Shown in pieces: positions 1 to 8,125 of a stretch of DNA of 60,631 nt (its first letter is position 1; every line of letters starts with the position of its first letter). The notes beneath the pieces were generated by a model. It did no database searches. It saw nothing but the letters and a program-made list of their open reading frames with translations, and was not told the origin of the DNA. Source of the stretch: Candidatus Latescibacterota bacterium (GTDB lineage: Bacteria > Latescibacterota > UBA2968 > UBA8231); the NCBI GenBank assembly GCA_009691525.1, contig SICG01000003.1, positions 1 through 60,631 of the forward strand, read 5' to 3'. The translations under genes and the position numbers were made by a program.

Positions 1-260
1 GAGGCCGAACTCAGGTCGAAGGCTTCGGCCGGTTCCAGGGCGACATTGAATTCGAACTGCCGAACCCCGGACATGCCCCCGGCCTGGAGCTGGAGGGAAA
101 GGGCGTCCCCAGCCTCCCCCTTGAGCAGCTGGAGGGTTTTGACGTGGGGGCCATCCAGCTGGGGCGAACCGCTGGACTTGGTGCCTTCGCCGACGGTGGA
201 ATTGCAGCTCAGGAACGCGGCGGTCAGGACCAGGGCTCCGAGCGGGGATCTGCTGTGCAT
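1..260 (-). CDS. Putative lipoprotein, C-terminus outside the window
   Basis: Reading leftward from an ATG at 260 gives an open frame that runs off the window edge. The N-terminus is a short basic stretch, a hydrophobic core and FLSC around residues 16-19, a likely though imperfect lipobox, followed by a Gly/Ser/Thr-rich linker. The next ~50 residues (VKTLQLLKGEAGDALSLQL and a later QFEFNVALEP) have the alternating pattern of a cohesin-like or other Ig-type beta-sandwich; that domain call is inference. A GGAG ribosome site lies about 8 nt before the ATG. It lies 30 bp downstream of the PhyH gene on the same strand. Function unknown. Confidence 0.6.
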   Translation of the reverse strand, partial: MHSRSPLGALVLTAAFLSCNSTVGEGTKSSGSPQLDGPHVKTLQLLKGEAGDALSLQLQAGGMSGVRQFEFNVALEPAEAFDLSSA

Positions 261-290
261 GTGTTTTCTCCGGTAAGGCGGCCGCCCAGT

Positions 291-1028
291 TCAGTGGCCG
301 CGCACCGTGTGCCGGTCTGGGTAGACCCCGCGCGGGAATTGCTCCAGGTGCAAGGTACCCGGCACATAGTGCCAGGCGGTGCTGTAGCGTGTGCGCTGGC
401 TGTGCAAGTTGTCGTTGGCCCCGTGCAACAGATTCGCCGAGAAGAGGACCACGGTGCCGGCCGGCACGGGCAGGTCGAGGGCCACTTCGTCCTCTACCTG
501 GCACCAGCTGCCGTGGGTGCGCGGATCGCGCTGGTGTTCGACTAGGCCCTTCAGGTGGCTGCCGGGCACCACTCGCAGGCAGCCGTTGCTGCGGTCGGCG
601 TCCTCCAAGTAGATGCCGCAGGAGAGGACCTGCTCAGAGACGGTGCCGAAGTAGTAGTTGTCCTGGTGCCAGTGGGTGGAGCTGCCCCCGCCGGGCAACT
701 TGGGAAAGAACTTGGTGCCGAAGAGGTCTAGATCGGGGCCCAGCAGCATGGCGACCCGGTCGGTGATGGCCGGCTCGCCGGCCAGTTCCAGCAGGCGCGG
801 TTCAACCTGGCACACCCCCTGGACCTTGTGTAACATGCCCGGGATGGGTTTTTCCTCCTGGTCCAGTTCGAGGGAGAAGTGCGGCACCGACGCTGCCAAC
901 CCCCGGCCGCGTTCTACCAGGGCGTCGAAAAGAATCCGGTAATGTGCCAGCCGCTCGGGATTGAGCAAGCGCTCGAAGACCAGGAAGCCCTCGTGGTGGA
1001 ACGCTTCTATTTCTGTCTCACTCAACAT
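291..1028 (-). CDS. Phytanoyl-CoA dioxygenase (PhyH) family protein
   Basis: Predicted Fe(II)/2-oxoglutarate-dependent oxygenase of 245 residues, normal for the family. The iron-binding facial triad is visible: HWHQD (His121, Asp123) and a distal His202 in LLHGANDN, with Arg212 placed to bind the carboxylate of 2-oxoglutarate. The substrate cannot be read from sequence; bacterial members hydroxylate varied small molecules. It follows the TIM-barrel isomerase gene by only 3 bp on the same strand, so the two probably act in one catabolic unit. PhyH/isomerase pairs are frequent in genomes of uncultured FCB-type and planctomycete-like bacteria (general knowledge, not checked here). Confidence 0.85.
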   Translation of the reverse strand: MLSETEIEAFHHEGFLVFERLLNPERLAHYRILFDALVERGRGLAASVPHFSLELDQEEKPIPGMLHKVQGVCQVEPRLLELAGEPAITDRVAMLLGPDLDLFGTKFFPKLPGGGSSTHWHQDNYYFGTVSEQVLSCGIYLEDADRSNGCLRVVPGSHLKGLVEHQRDPRTHGSWCQVEDEVALDLPVPAGTVVLFSANLLHGANDNLHSQRTRYSTAWHYVPGTLHLEQFPRGVYPDRHTVRGH

Positions 1029-1031
1029 GGG

Positions 1032-1871
1032 TCAGGGCCTCAGTCCGGCCTGGCGGAAGGCCCGCTCCAGGGTTTGATAGGTGAGGGTGGCGGCGGCCAA
1101 GGGGTCGTAGTTGGGCCGGCGCTGCACCATGATGCTCACCTCGGCGGTGATGTGGCCGGTGTACCCGGCCTTTTTCATCTCGCGCAGATAAGTGACAAAG
1201 TCGAAAGGCCCCTCTCCAGGGATGAGGAACTCGAAGTCGGGCACCACCCCGCGCTGATCCTTGACGTGGGTGTGGGCTGCGTGGGGTGCCAGGGCGGCCA
1301 CGGTGGGGGCGGTGGGCAGGCCCATCACCTCAAAGTGGCTGATGTCGAAGTTGAGTTTGAAATACGGGGAGTTGATCTGCGCCAACAACCACAGTGCCTT
1401 GTCGGGCAAGTCGAGGGAGGAGGAGACATGGGGCTCGATGGCCACCACTACCCCGCGCCCGGCGGCGTACTCGACCAGTTTGCCCAGCCGCTCCAGGATC
1501 AATTCGCGCTTGGGCGCCCAGTCGTCTGGCCCCCCGCCCAGGGTGGTGTCCAAGCAAGGTAAGCCTTCGGGACCGGCCCATTCGGCGCACAAATCGAGAG
1601 CACCGGTCAGCCGCCGCCAGTTCTCGGTGTGGGCCTGGGGGTCTTCTTCGATGAGGGAGCGGTGGCCGGCCACCGCCGGCATCTCCAGCCCGTGCTGGTC
1701 GAAGAGCTGGCGGATGCGCCGGCGCTCTGCCTTGTCCAGGGTGTCCAGCTCGGTGGACCAGCCGGGGATGACCGTGGGCTCAACCCCTTCGAAGCCCAGC
1801 TTCTTGAGATGCTCGAGGGCGGTGTCGATGGGCAGGGTGGGCATGCCCCAGGTCGAGTAGCCGATTTTCAT
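1032..1871 (-). CDS. Sugar phosphate isomerase/epimerase (xylose isomerase-like TIM barrel)
   Basis: A 279-residue AP-endonuclease-2/xylose-isomerase-like TIM barrel. It opens with MKIGYSTWGMP and carries the strand-end acidic and histidine residues that bind a divalent metal in this superfamily: IEPH near the middle, FDISHFE, THVKDQ and a final TAEVS. Family members isomerise or epimerise keto-sugars and inositols; the substrate is not predictable. It sits 3 bp before the PhyH gene and 9 bp after guaB, all leftward, so co-transcription is likely. Confidence 0.85.
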   Translation of the reverse strand: MKIGYSTWGMPTLPIDTALEHLKKLGFEGVEPTVIPGWSTELDTLDKAERRRIRQLFDQHGLEMPAVAGHRSLIEEDPQAHTENWRRLTGALDLCAEWAGPEGLPCLDTTLGGGPDDWAPKRELILERLGKLVEYAAGRGVVVAIEPHVSSSLDLPDKALWLLAQINSPYFKLNFDISHFEVMGLPTAPTVAALAPHAAHTHVKDQRGVVPDFEFLIPGEGPFDFVTYLREMKKAGYTGHITAEVSIMVQRRPNYDPLAAATLTYQTLERAFRQAGLRP

Positions 1872-1880
1872 GGGTGCTCC

Positions 1881-3362
1881 TCAGAGGATTTGCTGGTCGA
1901 TGTTCATGGGCACCATGTCGTGGACCTTGCTGTCGAGCATGGCCGAGGGGGAGAGCATTTCGAGCACTGCTTTCTGATGCAGTTCCTCGATGGTGCGGCA
2001 GCCGGCCGTGGCCAGGGTGGCGCTGAGGATCTGGAGCACCACGGGGAATTTCTCGTAGATGGAGCCCAGGTGTGGCACGTACCCGGCGATTCCCTCCTCG
2101 AAGAGCAGATCCTTGAGGTGAGCGTAGCGCCGGAAATTGCGGGCCCGCATGCTGCCTTCCATCCAATACTCCTTGACCACCTCGCCGGCGGCATTTCGGA
2201 CCAGATTTCCGGCGCTCTCGGTATAGCGGGCGAAGAAGTTGCCCATCATGATGGCATCGGCGCCCAGGGCCAGGGCCACGGCCATCTCGGCGGGGCCGCT
2301 GATGCCGCCGTCGGCGATCATGGGGACATAGGTCCCCTGCCGGCTGGCCAGTTCGTCGCGGGCCTGGGCGATATCCATCAGCGCCGTGCCCTGGCCGCGG
2401 CCGGTGGCTTTGATCTCGGAGGTGGTGCAGCCCGAGCCGATGCCCATGCCGACCTTGACCGCGTCGGCGCCGGCCTCCACCAGAAAGCGGAAGCCCTCGG
2501 CGGTGACCACGTTGCCGCCCACTACCGGGACCTGGAAGTTGGCCTTGATCCACTCGATCATCTGTCGCTGGAACTGGGTGTGCCCATCCGAGGCGTCGAT
2601 GACCAACACGTCTACTTCGTGTTCGACCAGGGCGCGGACCCGTTGCTGGTCTTCGGGATGGGTAGAGACCGCGGCCCCCACCAGCAGGCGTTTTTGCAGG
2701 TCGATGGATTCGTTGGGATGCAGGAGGTGTTTGTCGAGGTCTTTCTTAAAGACCACTGCCTGCAGCACTCCGTCCTTGGAGAGGATGGGCAGGAAGCCAC
2801 GGCCATATTTGATCATCAGCTCGTTGGCTTCCTTCAGGTCTTTGAGCTCGACCCCGGCCTGCACGTCGGTTTTCATGCGGTCAGCCACCGTACACTCGTG
2901 GTCGCGGCGGGCGTCGAAGTCCTTGTCGGTGAGGATGCCGATGAGTCGGTCGTGGAAGTCGCCGCTCTGGGTCACCGGGAAGGTGGAATACCCCGTATCC
3001 GCCATGATCTCCATGACCTCGCCGATGCGCTGGGTCGGCGAGAGCGTGAGGATACTGGTCTGGAAGCCGGCTTTGAAACGTTTGACCCGGTCGATTTTGG
3101 CGCACTGCTCGTCGAGGGTCTGGCTAACTGGCAGGATGCCGATGCCGCCCAGTTGGGCGATGCCGATGGCCATCTCGGTGCCGGTCACCGCCTGCATGGC
3201 GGCGCTCAGGAAGGGCGTGTAGAGCTGGAGAAAGCCATCTCCCTGGCGGCAGAAGCGGGTGCTCAGCGAGACCTTGGGGGCCGTGCTGTCGGTGGGGGTG
3301 TACCCGGGCAGGAGGCGGAATTCCTTGAGGCTGTGCGAAAGGGCGGTGAGAACCTTGGCCAT
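1881..3362 (-). CDS. guaB: IMP dehydrogenase family protein (divergent ~490-residue type)
   Basis: Predicted to oxidise IMP to XMP with NAD+, the committed step of GMP synthesis. The 493-residue protein has an (alpha/beta)8 barrel with an inserted pair of CBS domains (about residues 95-220, e.g. [15 protein letters not shown]). The catalytic cysteine loop reads GSGCTT, followed by GRGQGTA; the flap region has [12 protein letters not shown] and the conserved EGI. The GRGQ segment and long C-terminus match the divergent IMPDH subgroup seen in Clostridia and Bacteroidetes rather than E. coli GuaB. A promoter-like sequence lies ~50 bp upstream. A related activity such as GMP reductase cannot be excluded from motifs alone. 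Confidence 0.85.
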   Translation of the reverse strand: MAKVLTALSHSLKEFRLLPGYTPTDSTAPKVSLSTRFCRQGDGFLQLYTPFLSAAMQAVTGTEMAIGIAQLGGIGILPVSQTLDEQCAKIDRVKRFKAGFQTSILTLSPTQRIGEVMEIMADTGYSTFPVTQSGDFHDRLIGILTDKDFDARRDHECTVADRMKTDVQAGVELKDLKEANELMIKYGRGFLPILSKDGVLQAVVFKKDLDKHLLHPNESIDLQKRLLVGAAVSTHPEDQQRVRALVEHEVDVLVIDASDGHTQFQRQMIEWIKANFQVPVVGGNVVTAEGFRFLVEAGADAVKVGMGIGSGCTTSEIKATGRGQGTALMDIAQARDELASRQGTYVPMIADGGISGPAEMAVALALGADAIMMGNFFARYTESAGNLVRNAAGEVVKEYWMEGSMRARNFRRYAHLKDLLFEEGIAGYVPHLGSIYEKFPVVLQILSATLATAGCRTIEELHQKAVLEMLSPSAMLDSKVHDMVPMNIDQQIL

Positions 3363-3410
3363 GGCGCGTCTGACCTCGCCGGTAGGGGGTGCTGGGAGAG
3401 GGAGTCTATA

Positions 3411-3439
3411 ATAATAGCGATCCGGGGGCTATGGTTCAA
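3411..3439 (-). promoter_or_regulatory. Candidate sigma-70 promoter for guaB
   Basis: On the minus strand TTGAAC (3434-3439) is separated by exactly 17 nt from TATTAT (3411-3416). Transcription would start near 3404, giving a ~40-nt leader before the guaB ATG at 3362. The surrounding 150 bp are AT-rich compared with the flanking genes. Confidence 0.55.
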
Positions 3440-3510
3440 ATCGATATTGATGTTATTATATATATGCCCCCTCGAATCGGCGAGTGGGACCTATGCTGGA
3501 GGAGTAAACG

Positions 3511-3765
3511 ATGGGCTACCACCTGAGGAATAACGCAGATTCCGACACCGAACAGGTACTCAGTTTTATGGCCGGGTGTCTGGCTGGCCTGGCCATCGGT
3601 GGGGCCCTGGGATTACTCCTGGCCCCCCACCGGGGCGATATCACCCGGCGCAAAATCACCCGGCAGGCCGGCGAAACTAAGGATCAGGTGATCCAGGCGG
3701 TTGAGGAATTGATGGAAAAGCGACAGAAAGGGACGCGCGATGGCGACAAAGACGCAAATAGCTGA
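3511..3765 (+). CDS. YtxH domain-containing small membrane protein
   Basis: An 84-residue protein with one glycine-rich membrane segment at about residues 12-35 (AGCLAGLAIGGALGLLLAP) followed by a charged amphipathic tail, the usual YtxH/gas-vesicle-GvpP-like layout. Such proteins are linked to envelope stress, but their molecular role is not settled. GGAGGAG precedes the ATG by a few bases. It starts a three-gene run on the plus strand and overlaps the next gene by 26 bp, so translation is probably coupled. Confidence 0.8.
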   Translation: MGYHLRNNADSDTEQVLSFMAGCLAGLAIGGALGLLLAPHRGDITRRKITRQAGETKDQVIQAVEELMEKRQKGTRDGDKDANS

Positions 3766-4111
3766 TATGCTCCGGGGCCGGCTGGCCAATGTGGCCGAGC
3801 GGGGCCGGGTGCTGGGCCAGGCCCTGGGGGTGCGGGCCGACATGGCTGCCACCCGCCGCAGGCTGCGGGCCGCCCTGGCCGACCTGGGCGAGGAAGTCCA
3901 CATCCGGCTGCGGGCCGGCCAGGAGCAGGGGCTGGCCGCTGAGGTCAAGGTGCGGGATCTGCAGGACCAGGTCGACGGACTCAAGGCTGAGTTGCGGCTC
4001 CAGGAGACGGAATTGCGCCGGATCATGCAGGAAGGCATCAGGCGCGGCGAGCGGCCCGACGATGGCAGCCCGCTCCGGCCGGATGTCGAAGGGGAAGGCG
4101 GCGTTTTATGA
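3740..4111 (+). CDS. Hypothetical coiled-coil protein
   Basis: A 123-residue, Arg/Glu/Leu-rich protein without membrane segments. From about residue 30 to 105 it is a continuous amphipathic helix with heptad spacing (LRAALADLGEEVHIRLRAG and later QDQVDGLKAEL), consistent with a coiled coil. It overlaps the YtxH gene by 26 bp and its stop overlaps the next start (ATGA). I do not recognise a family. The context suggests it partners the two flanking small membrane proteins at the inner membrane. Confidence 0.7.
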   Translation: MATKTQIADMLRGRLANVAERGRVLGQALGVRADMAATRRRLRAALADLGEEVHIRLRAGQEQGLAAEVKVRDLQDQVDGLKAELRLQETELRRIMQEGIRRGERPDDGSPLRPDVEGEGGVL

Positions 4112-4200
4112 CGCGATTTATGCTGGGTGTGGTGGTGGGGCTGGTGGCTGGGCTGCTGATCTTCAGCACGCTGATGGACTGCTGGGAAGAAGGGGCCTGA
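4108..4200 (+). CDS. 30-residue single-span membrane peptide
   Basis: This small frame starts with an ATG overlapping the previous stop codon (ATGA) and encodes 30 residues: MTRF, a ~17-residue hydrophobic helix (LGVVVGLVAGLLIFSTLM) and an acidic tail DCWEEGA. The Gly-rich helix resembles that of the YtxH protein two genes upstream. The exact overlap and hydrophobic content argue for a real gene. Function unknown. Confidence 0.6.
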   Translation: MTRFMLGVVVGLVAGLLIFSTLMDCWEEGA

Positions 4201-4223
4201 AGCAGAGGGACTGGCGTTTTTCC

Positions 4224-4649
4224 CTACAGAAATAAGGCCGGGTTCACTTTGAACCCCTCTGACAGAATGCGGATATGAGTCTTGCTCAGTTGCCGCTCCC
4301 CCCGGAGGATCTTCCCTCCCAGCGAGCGATTGTTGCCCAGTAGCTCGCCCAGCGGGGAGCCATTCATTCCCTGATGCTCCATGAGATGCTGAAGGGAAGC
4401 GAGCGGAGAAAGCTGAGAGAGATCCGCTGCATAATGTTCCTCGTCGTACTTGCCCACCAGGGTCGCCAGGGTTTCAAGGTAGTCCTCCTGGTCGGCGGTG
4501 CGCCGGTCGAGCACGGCCAGGCGGTCCAGGATCTCAACGGCATTGTCGTAGTCCACCGCGTCGCGGATCGGCCGCAGAGGGTGCAGGGCGTTGAGAGTCG
4601 CAAAGGTAGTGGGTAAAGACGGGCGGCGGGTGGCCCTGACGGGTCTCAT
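4224..4649 (-). CDS. higA: HigA-type antitoxin, toxin partner not seen
   Basis: A 141-residue protein with the layout of the long HigA family: an N-terminal helical domain with PLRPIRDAVDYDNAVEILD and ETLATLVGKYDEEHY, and a C-terminal XRE-like helix-turn-helix (HLMEHQGMNGSPLGELLGN, then SLGGKILRGERQLS). These antitoxins normally follow a HigB mRNA interferase gene and repress the operon. Here the upstream ~210 bp (4650-4860) show no HigB-like frame and lead into transposase debris, so the toxin appears lost. GGAGG lies ~9 nt before the ATG. The N-terminal ~20 Arg/Pro-rich residues are atypical. Confidence 0.75.
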   Translation of the reverse strand: MRPVRATRRPSLPTTFATLNALHPLRPIRDAVDYDNAVEILDRLAVLDRRTADQEDYLETLATLVGKYDEEHYAADLSQLSPLASLQHLMEHQGMNGSPLGELLGNNRSLGGKILRGERQLSKTHIRILSEGFKVNPALFL

Positions 4650-4868
4650 AGCTCAGCCCTCCAGGAGGATTCAATTCCTCACTCGTCGAACCCCAGCGCG
4701 AAGCGTCTCCGGGGCACTCCCCCGACCCTGGAACCCATCAAAACGAGACTAACAGGCCAGGAGGGTTAGGCCACCGGCATGGCTTGTTCGGCAAACCACG
4801 CCAGCGACTTGGCGTAGAATGCGAACGACCTCTTCGACGCTGCGGGTTTTCCGTTTCATAACGGTTGA
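4650..4868. other. Gene-free debris between higA and the ISL3 remnant
   Basis: No complete gene is visible. On the minus strand a 36-codon frame starts at 4859 with MKRKTRSVEEVVRILRQV, which resembles the N-terminus of IS3-family OrfA proteins. A second frame over the same bases also looks protein-like, so this is a weak call. The stretch is where a HigB toxin gene would be expected. Confidence 0.3.
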
Positions 4869-5201
4869 TTATGCTGGGCTTGCGCCCGGGTTGGCTGGGC
4901 ACAGCGCTTCTTCCAGCGTTGGTACTTTTGGGCGACCCACTCGCGCTTGGAGCCCATCATCAAAGTAGCCAAGACCCTGAAACGTCATCTGCCCAATCTG
5001 CTCACCTACTTGGTCCATCGTTTCACCAACGCCCTCAGCGAGAGCCTCAATACCCAGATAGAGAAACTCAAACGTATGGCCTGTGGCTTTCGCAATCGCG
5101 AGCATTTCAAGAAGGCCATCTACTTCCACTGTGGCGGTCTGGACCTCTACCCCCGCGCCCACAATACCTCAACCACTATATCTTGTGCCCACCCACACTG
5201 A
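4869..5201 (+). mobile_element. ISL3-family transposase remnant (C-terminal part only)
   Basis: The frame opening at 4869 encodes the C-terminal ~110 residues of an ISL3 (DDE_Tnp_ISL3) transposase. Recognisable blocks are RWYFWATHSRLEPIIKVAKT, LKRHLPNLLTYLVHRFTNAL and GFRNREHFKKAIYFHCGGLD. The N-terminal two thirds, including the first catalytic acidic residues, are missing and no start codon precedes the block. I could not identify terminal inverted repeats. It marks the edge of the disturbed 4.6-6.4 kb region. Confidence 0.75.
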
Positions 5202-5368
5202 ACCCCGATGCGCCGTGTTTTGATGGGCAGAGAGATTCCGAAAACCAAGATACACAACCCACTAGATAACATCGGGGCAAAGTATGATGAGGAGACAAGG
5301 CGCTGGCAGTTGTTACAAACTGAGAGTAGTGTAGACGCCAAGGAGCCTGATTCCGAGGCTCTCCGAAC

Positions 5369-5487
5369 AGATGGGCCAATACTCTTCGAGGTTCAAGAAA
5401 GAACTCCCCCTCCCCCCCCATCCCGTAGTTGAACTGGTAGAGCCGGCTGTAGATGCCGCCCAGCTTGATCAGTGCCTCACTCCAACC
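5369..5487 (-). repeat. Diverged copy of the 3' end of the ABC exporter gene
   Basis: Read leftward, this stretch encodes LIKLGGIYSRLYQFNYGMGG, matching the C-terminus of the intact exporter protein (LIKLGGIYSRLYQLSYGMGE) encoded from 6326. Matching continues ~40 bp past the stop into sequence shared with 6288-6325 (agatggg, then ttcgaggttcaagaa here and ccgaggttcaagaa there). It is a direct repeat of 6288-6406 on the other side of the vapBC pair. About four in five positions match by eye, so the duplication is not recent. Confidence 0.75.
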
Positions 5488-5492
5488 CTGCT

Positions 5493-5948
5493 TCAGTCTT
5501 CGGGATTGAGGACGGCAAGTCTTTCTCGGTGGGCGATTTGGCACAGCGCGGCATCGGCGCAGACGAAGTGGTCGAGCGGGGTTTTCTGGTGAAATTCGAG
5601 GGTGGTGGCCAGTTGTAGGGCATCCAGGGTGCGCAGGTTGTGGGATAACCCATGCTTCATCATCAGCAGGATGGCCTGCAGGTGGTGGCCTTGTTCCAAG
5701 GGAGTGATGCGCACCTTACGTGCACGAAGATCTGCGTAGAAGAGCCGGCGAACGGTGTGAAACCCTTCTTCAGTCAACTCGTTGGTGCGGACCTTGCGGG
5801 CGAGTACTGAGTGCAGTTCGACCAAGGTGAGGCGAGAAATAAAATTGCTGTGTGTGGGGTTTTCTAGAAGGGCAACAACTTTGGATCTGCCTGTTTCGAG
5901 GTGGTAGTAATTGACCAGGGCACTAGTGTCAAAAAAGTAAACGCCCAC
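5493..5948 (-). CDS. vapC: VapC-type PIN-domain toxin
   Basis: A 151-residue PIN-domain endoribonuclease. The four acidic metal ligands are visible: Asp7 in FFDTSAL, Glu44 in TLVELHSV, Asp109 in LRTLDALQLA and Asp132 in FVCADAAL. VapC toxins cleave tRNA or rRNA when freed from their antitoxin; the target of this one is unknown. The gene starts 3 bp after the partner gene stop, as in a TA operon, and the pair lies between two copies of the ABC exporter 3' end. Confidence 0.85.
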   Translation of the reverse strand: MGVYFFDTSALVNYYHLETGRSKVVALLENPTHSNFISRLTLVELHSVLARKVRTNELTEEGFHTVRRLFYADLRARKVRITPLEQGHHLQAILLMMKHGLSHNLRTLDALQLATTLEFHQKTPLDHFVCADAALCQIAHRERLAVLNPED

Positions 5949-5951
5949 TGT

Positions 5952-6251
5952 CTATTCGTTTCGTTCGCCAATGGCTTCTGCAGAGAGGGAGTTTTTGATC
6001 CGTGAGGTAGCCTTTAGCACCTCTTCCAGAGAGATGCCATCATCCGTCTCCGCGAGGATCAACTGCCCCAGGCTGGTGCTCCAGAATTCTTCCTCTTCAG
6101 GCGAAGTGGTCGCTGGCACAAGAGTGCTTTGCAGTCGCTCGTCTATGCGCTTTTTCACTTCGACCAGGTCTTCTGGTGCTAAGTGGAAAAGAGCCTCGGT
6201 CAGTTTTTCGAAGGGCAGATGGATTTCGATGTCTTTCTGCAGTGACGACAT
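5952..6251 (-). CDS. Putative antitoxin partner of the PIN-domain toxin
   Basis: A 99-residue acidic protein immediately upstream of vapC. The first half is helical and charged (LVEVKKRIDERLQS), the middle is Glu-rich (SPEEEEFW) and the C-terminus has the polar character of a disordered toxin-wrapping tail. No clear AbrB, RHH or Phd DNA-binding motif is visible. The antitoxin role is inferred from size and from the 3-bp spacing to a PIN toxin. Confidence 0.65.
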   Translation of the reverse strand: MSSLQKDIEIHLPFEKLTEALFHLAPEDLVEVKKRIDERLQSTLVPATTSPEEEEFWSTSLGQLILAETDDGISLEEVLKATSRIKNSLSAEAIGERNE

Positions 6252-6287
6252 GGGATACCTCTCAGGGCAGAAGATGGTCTTCCCTAA

Positions 6288-6406
6288 AGATGGGTCAATA
6301 TGCTCCGAGGTTCAAGAAGGAAGAATTACCCCTCCCCTTCCTCCCCCATCCCATAGCTGAGCTGGTACAACCGGCTGTAGATGCCGCCCAGTTTGATCAG
6401 CTCCTC
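6288..6406 (-). repeat. Native 3' end of the ABC exporter gene (partner of the repeat at 5369-5487)
   Basis: This copy contains the true C-terminal codons and stop of the exporter gene (stop at 6326) plus ~38 bp downstream. The diverged direct repeat lies ~0.8 kb away, and the vapBC pair fills the space between them. The layout resembles gene-end duplications left by integrating elements, but no integrase is present. Confidence 0.7.
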
Positions 6407-8125
6407 GTGCCGGCCCTGCTCGCGCACCTGGCCGTGGTGCAACACGATGATCTGGTCGGCGTGGCGGATGGTGGAGAGGCGGTGGGCGATGACGATGGAG
6501 GTGCGGCCCTTCATCAGCTTGGCGATGGCGTCCTGGATGAGTTGCTCGGTCTCGGTGTCGATGTTGGAGGTGGCTTCGTCCAGCACCAAAATCTGCGGAT
6601 CAAAGGCCAGAGCCCGGGCAAAGGAGAGCAACTGGCGCTCGCCCGATGAGAGAGTGGACCCGCGCTCGGCCACGGCCTGGGCAAAGCCCTGGGGCAGCCG
6701 GCGGATGAAACGCTCGGCATTGACGTGGCGGGCGGCCTGCTCCACCTGCTGGTCGGAGATGCTCCGGTTCCCCAGCCGGATATTGCCCTGGATATCCCCC
6801 GAAAACAGGAACACGTCCTGCTGCACGATGCCGATGCGCCGGCGCAGGTCATCCACGTGCCACTCCCGCACCTCGCGGCCATCCACCCGGACGGTCCCCT
6901 CCTGGATATCGTAGAAGCGGCACAGCAGATTGACGATGGTGGTCTTGCCCGAGCCAGTGGCCCCCACCAGAGCCAGGCTGTGGCCGGCCTCCAGGCGGAA
7001 GGACACATTCTTGAGGATATAGTCAGCGGCCTCGGGATTGTACTTGAAGCTCACCCCCTCGAACTCGATGACCCCCCCCTTTTTCTCGACCCCGTCGAGC
7101 TCTGGCGGGCCGCCCTGCGACTCGGTGGGGGTGTCGAGCAGGGTGAAGATGCGCTCCGAGGAAGCCATGGCCCCCAGCAGCAGGGTGTAGCGGTCGTTGA
7201 TGTCCATGATGGGGCGGAAGAAGCGAAGCACGTACTGGAGGAAGGCCACCAGCACTCCCAGTTCGATGCGGTGGTCGAAAACCGCGCCGGCCCCCCACCA
7301 GATGACCAGGCCCACACCCAGGGTGCCGATCAGCTCACTAAAGGGGAAAAAGATCGCGTAATAACGGATCTCCCGCTCCTCGGCCCGGCGATAGGGCAGG
7401 TGCTCGCGGTCGAAGTCCTGCTGGTTGCGCTCCTGGCGGTTGAAGAGCTGCACCACCTCCATGCCGGCGATGTTCTCCTGCAGGTAGGCATTGAGCCGGG
7501 CCAGGCGGAAGCGCAATTCGCGGTAGGCCCGCATGGCCCGGTCCTGGGTGTAGAAGGTGAGTACACACAGGGCGGGGATCACCCCACAGGAAATCAGGGT
7601 GAGCTGCCAGTCCATGCCGGCCATAAAGAAGAGGATGGCCACCAGGGTGAACAGATCCAGAAAGACCGAGACCACCCCATCGGTGAAGAACTCGTTGAGA
7701 GCCTCCACGTCGTTGGTGGTGCGGGTCATGATGCGGCCCACGGGCGTGCGGTCGAAGTAACGCATGGGCAGATGTTGCAGATGTACGAAGATCTGCCGCC
7801 GCAAATCGCGCATGGCGAACTGGCCGGTAAGTTCGGTGACCATGGTCTGCCCGTACTGGGCCAGGTACTGGAGGGCGAGGCTGCCAAAGAAGAGCAGGAT
7901 GATCCAGGAGAGGCCCTCCAGGTCGCCCTTGAGCAGGTGTTCGTCCACGGCGATCTGGGTGAGGCGGGGGCCTAGCTGGCCGGAGATGGCCGAGACCAGG
8001 ATCAGGGCCAGGGCCGCCCCCACCCGCGCCTTGTACGGGCGCAGGTACACCAGCAGGCGCAAGAGCAGCCGGCGGTCGAAGGGGCGCTCCTGGACCTCTT
8101 CTTCTTGATGAGTGGTTCCGCTCAC
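6326..8125 (-). CDS. ABC exporter half-transporter, consensus ATPase site
   Basis: A 599-residue fused membrane/ATPase protein. An N-terminal six-helix exporter domain (about residues 15-330) precedes the nucleotide-binding domain, with Walker A GATGSGKTT at ~388, signature LSSGERQ, Walker B ILVLDE with catalytic Glu517, and the H-loop AHRLS. The start is a GTG that overlaps the upstream stop (GTGA); longer frames upstream are shadow of the partner gene. With the adjacent 583-residue protein it would form a heterodimeric exporter of the MdlAB/BmrCD/TM287-288 type. Substrate unknown (lipid, drug or peptide). Confidence 0.9.
   Translation of the reverse strand: MSGTTHQEEEVQERPFDRRLLLRLLVYLRPYKARVGAALALILVSAISGQLGPRLTQIAVDEHLLKGDLEGLSWIILLFFGSLALQYLAQYGQTMVTELTGQFAMRDLRRQIFVHLQHLPMRYFDRTPVGRIMTRTTNDVEALNEFFTDGVVSVFLDLFTLVAILFFMAGMDWQLTLISCGVIPALCVLTFYTQDRAMRAYRELRFRLARLNAYLQENIAGMEVVQLFNRQERNQQDFDREHLPYRRAEEREIRYYAIFFPFSELIGTLGVGLVIWWGAGAVFDHRIELGVLVAFLQYVLRFFRPIMDINDRYTLLLGAMASSERIFTLLDTPTESQGGPPELDGVEKKGGVIEFEGVSFKYNPEAADYILKNVSFRLEAGHSLALVGATGSGKTTIVNLLCRFYDIQEGTVRVDGREVREWHVDDLRRRIGIVQQDVFLFSGDIQGNIRLGNRSISDQQVEQAARHVNAERFIRRLPQGFAQAVAERGSTLSSGERQLLSFARALAFDPQILVLDEATSNIDTETEQLIQDAIAKLMKGRTSIVIAHRLSTIRHADQIIVLHHGQVREQGRHEELIKLGGIYSRLYQLSYGMGEEGEG

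Noticed and set aside
1629..3533. A 634-codon open frame on the plus strand opposite guaB and the isomerase gene
   Set aside because: Composition is Gly/His/Asp-rich without a recognisable domain and the opposite strand carries well-defined enzymes; this is a GC-driven shadow frame. Similar long antisense frames at 6725-7975, 9319-10197, 10893-12434 and 37968-39287 were rejected for the same reason.
4869..5201. An intact insertion sequence
   Set aside because: Only the C-terminal third of an ISL3 transposase is present, and no terminal inverted repeats or target duplication could be identified.
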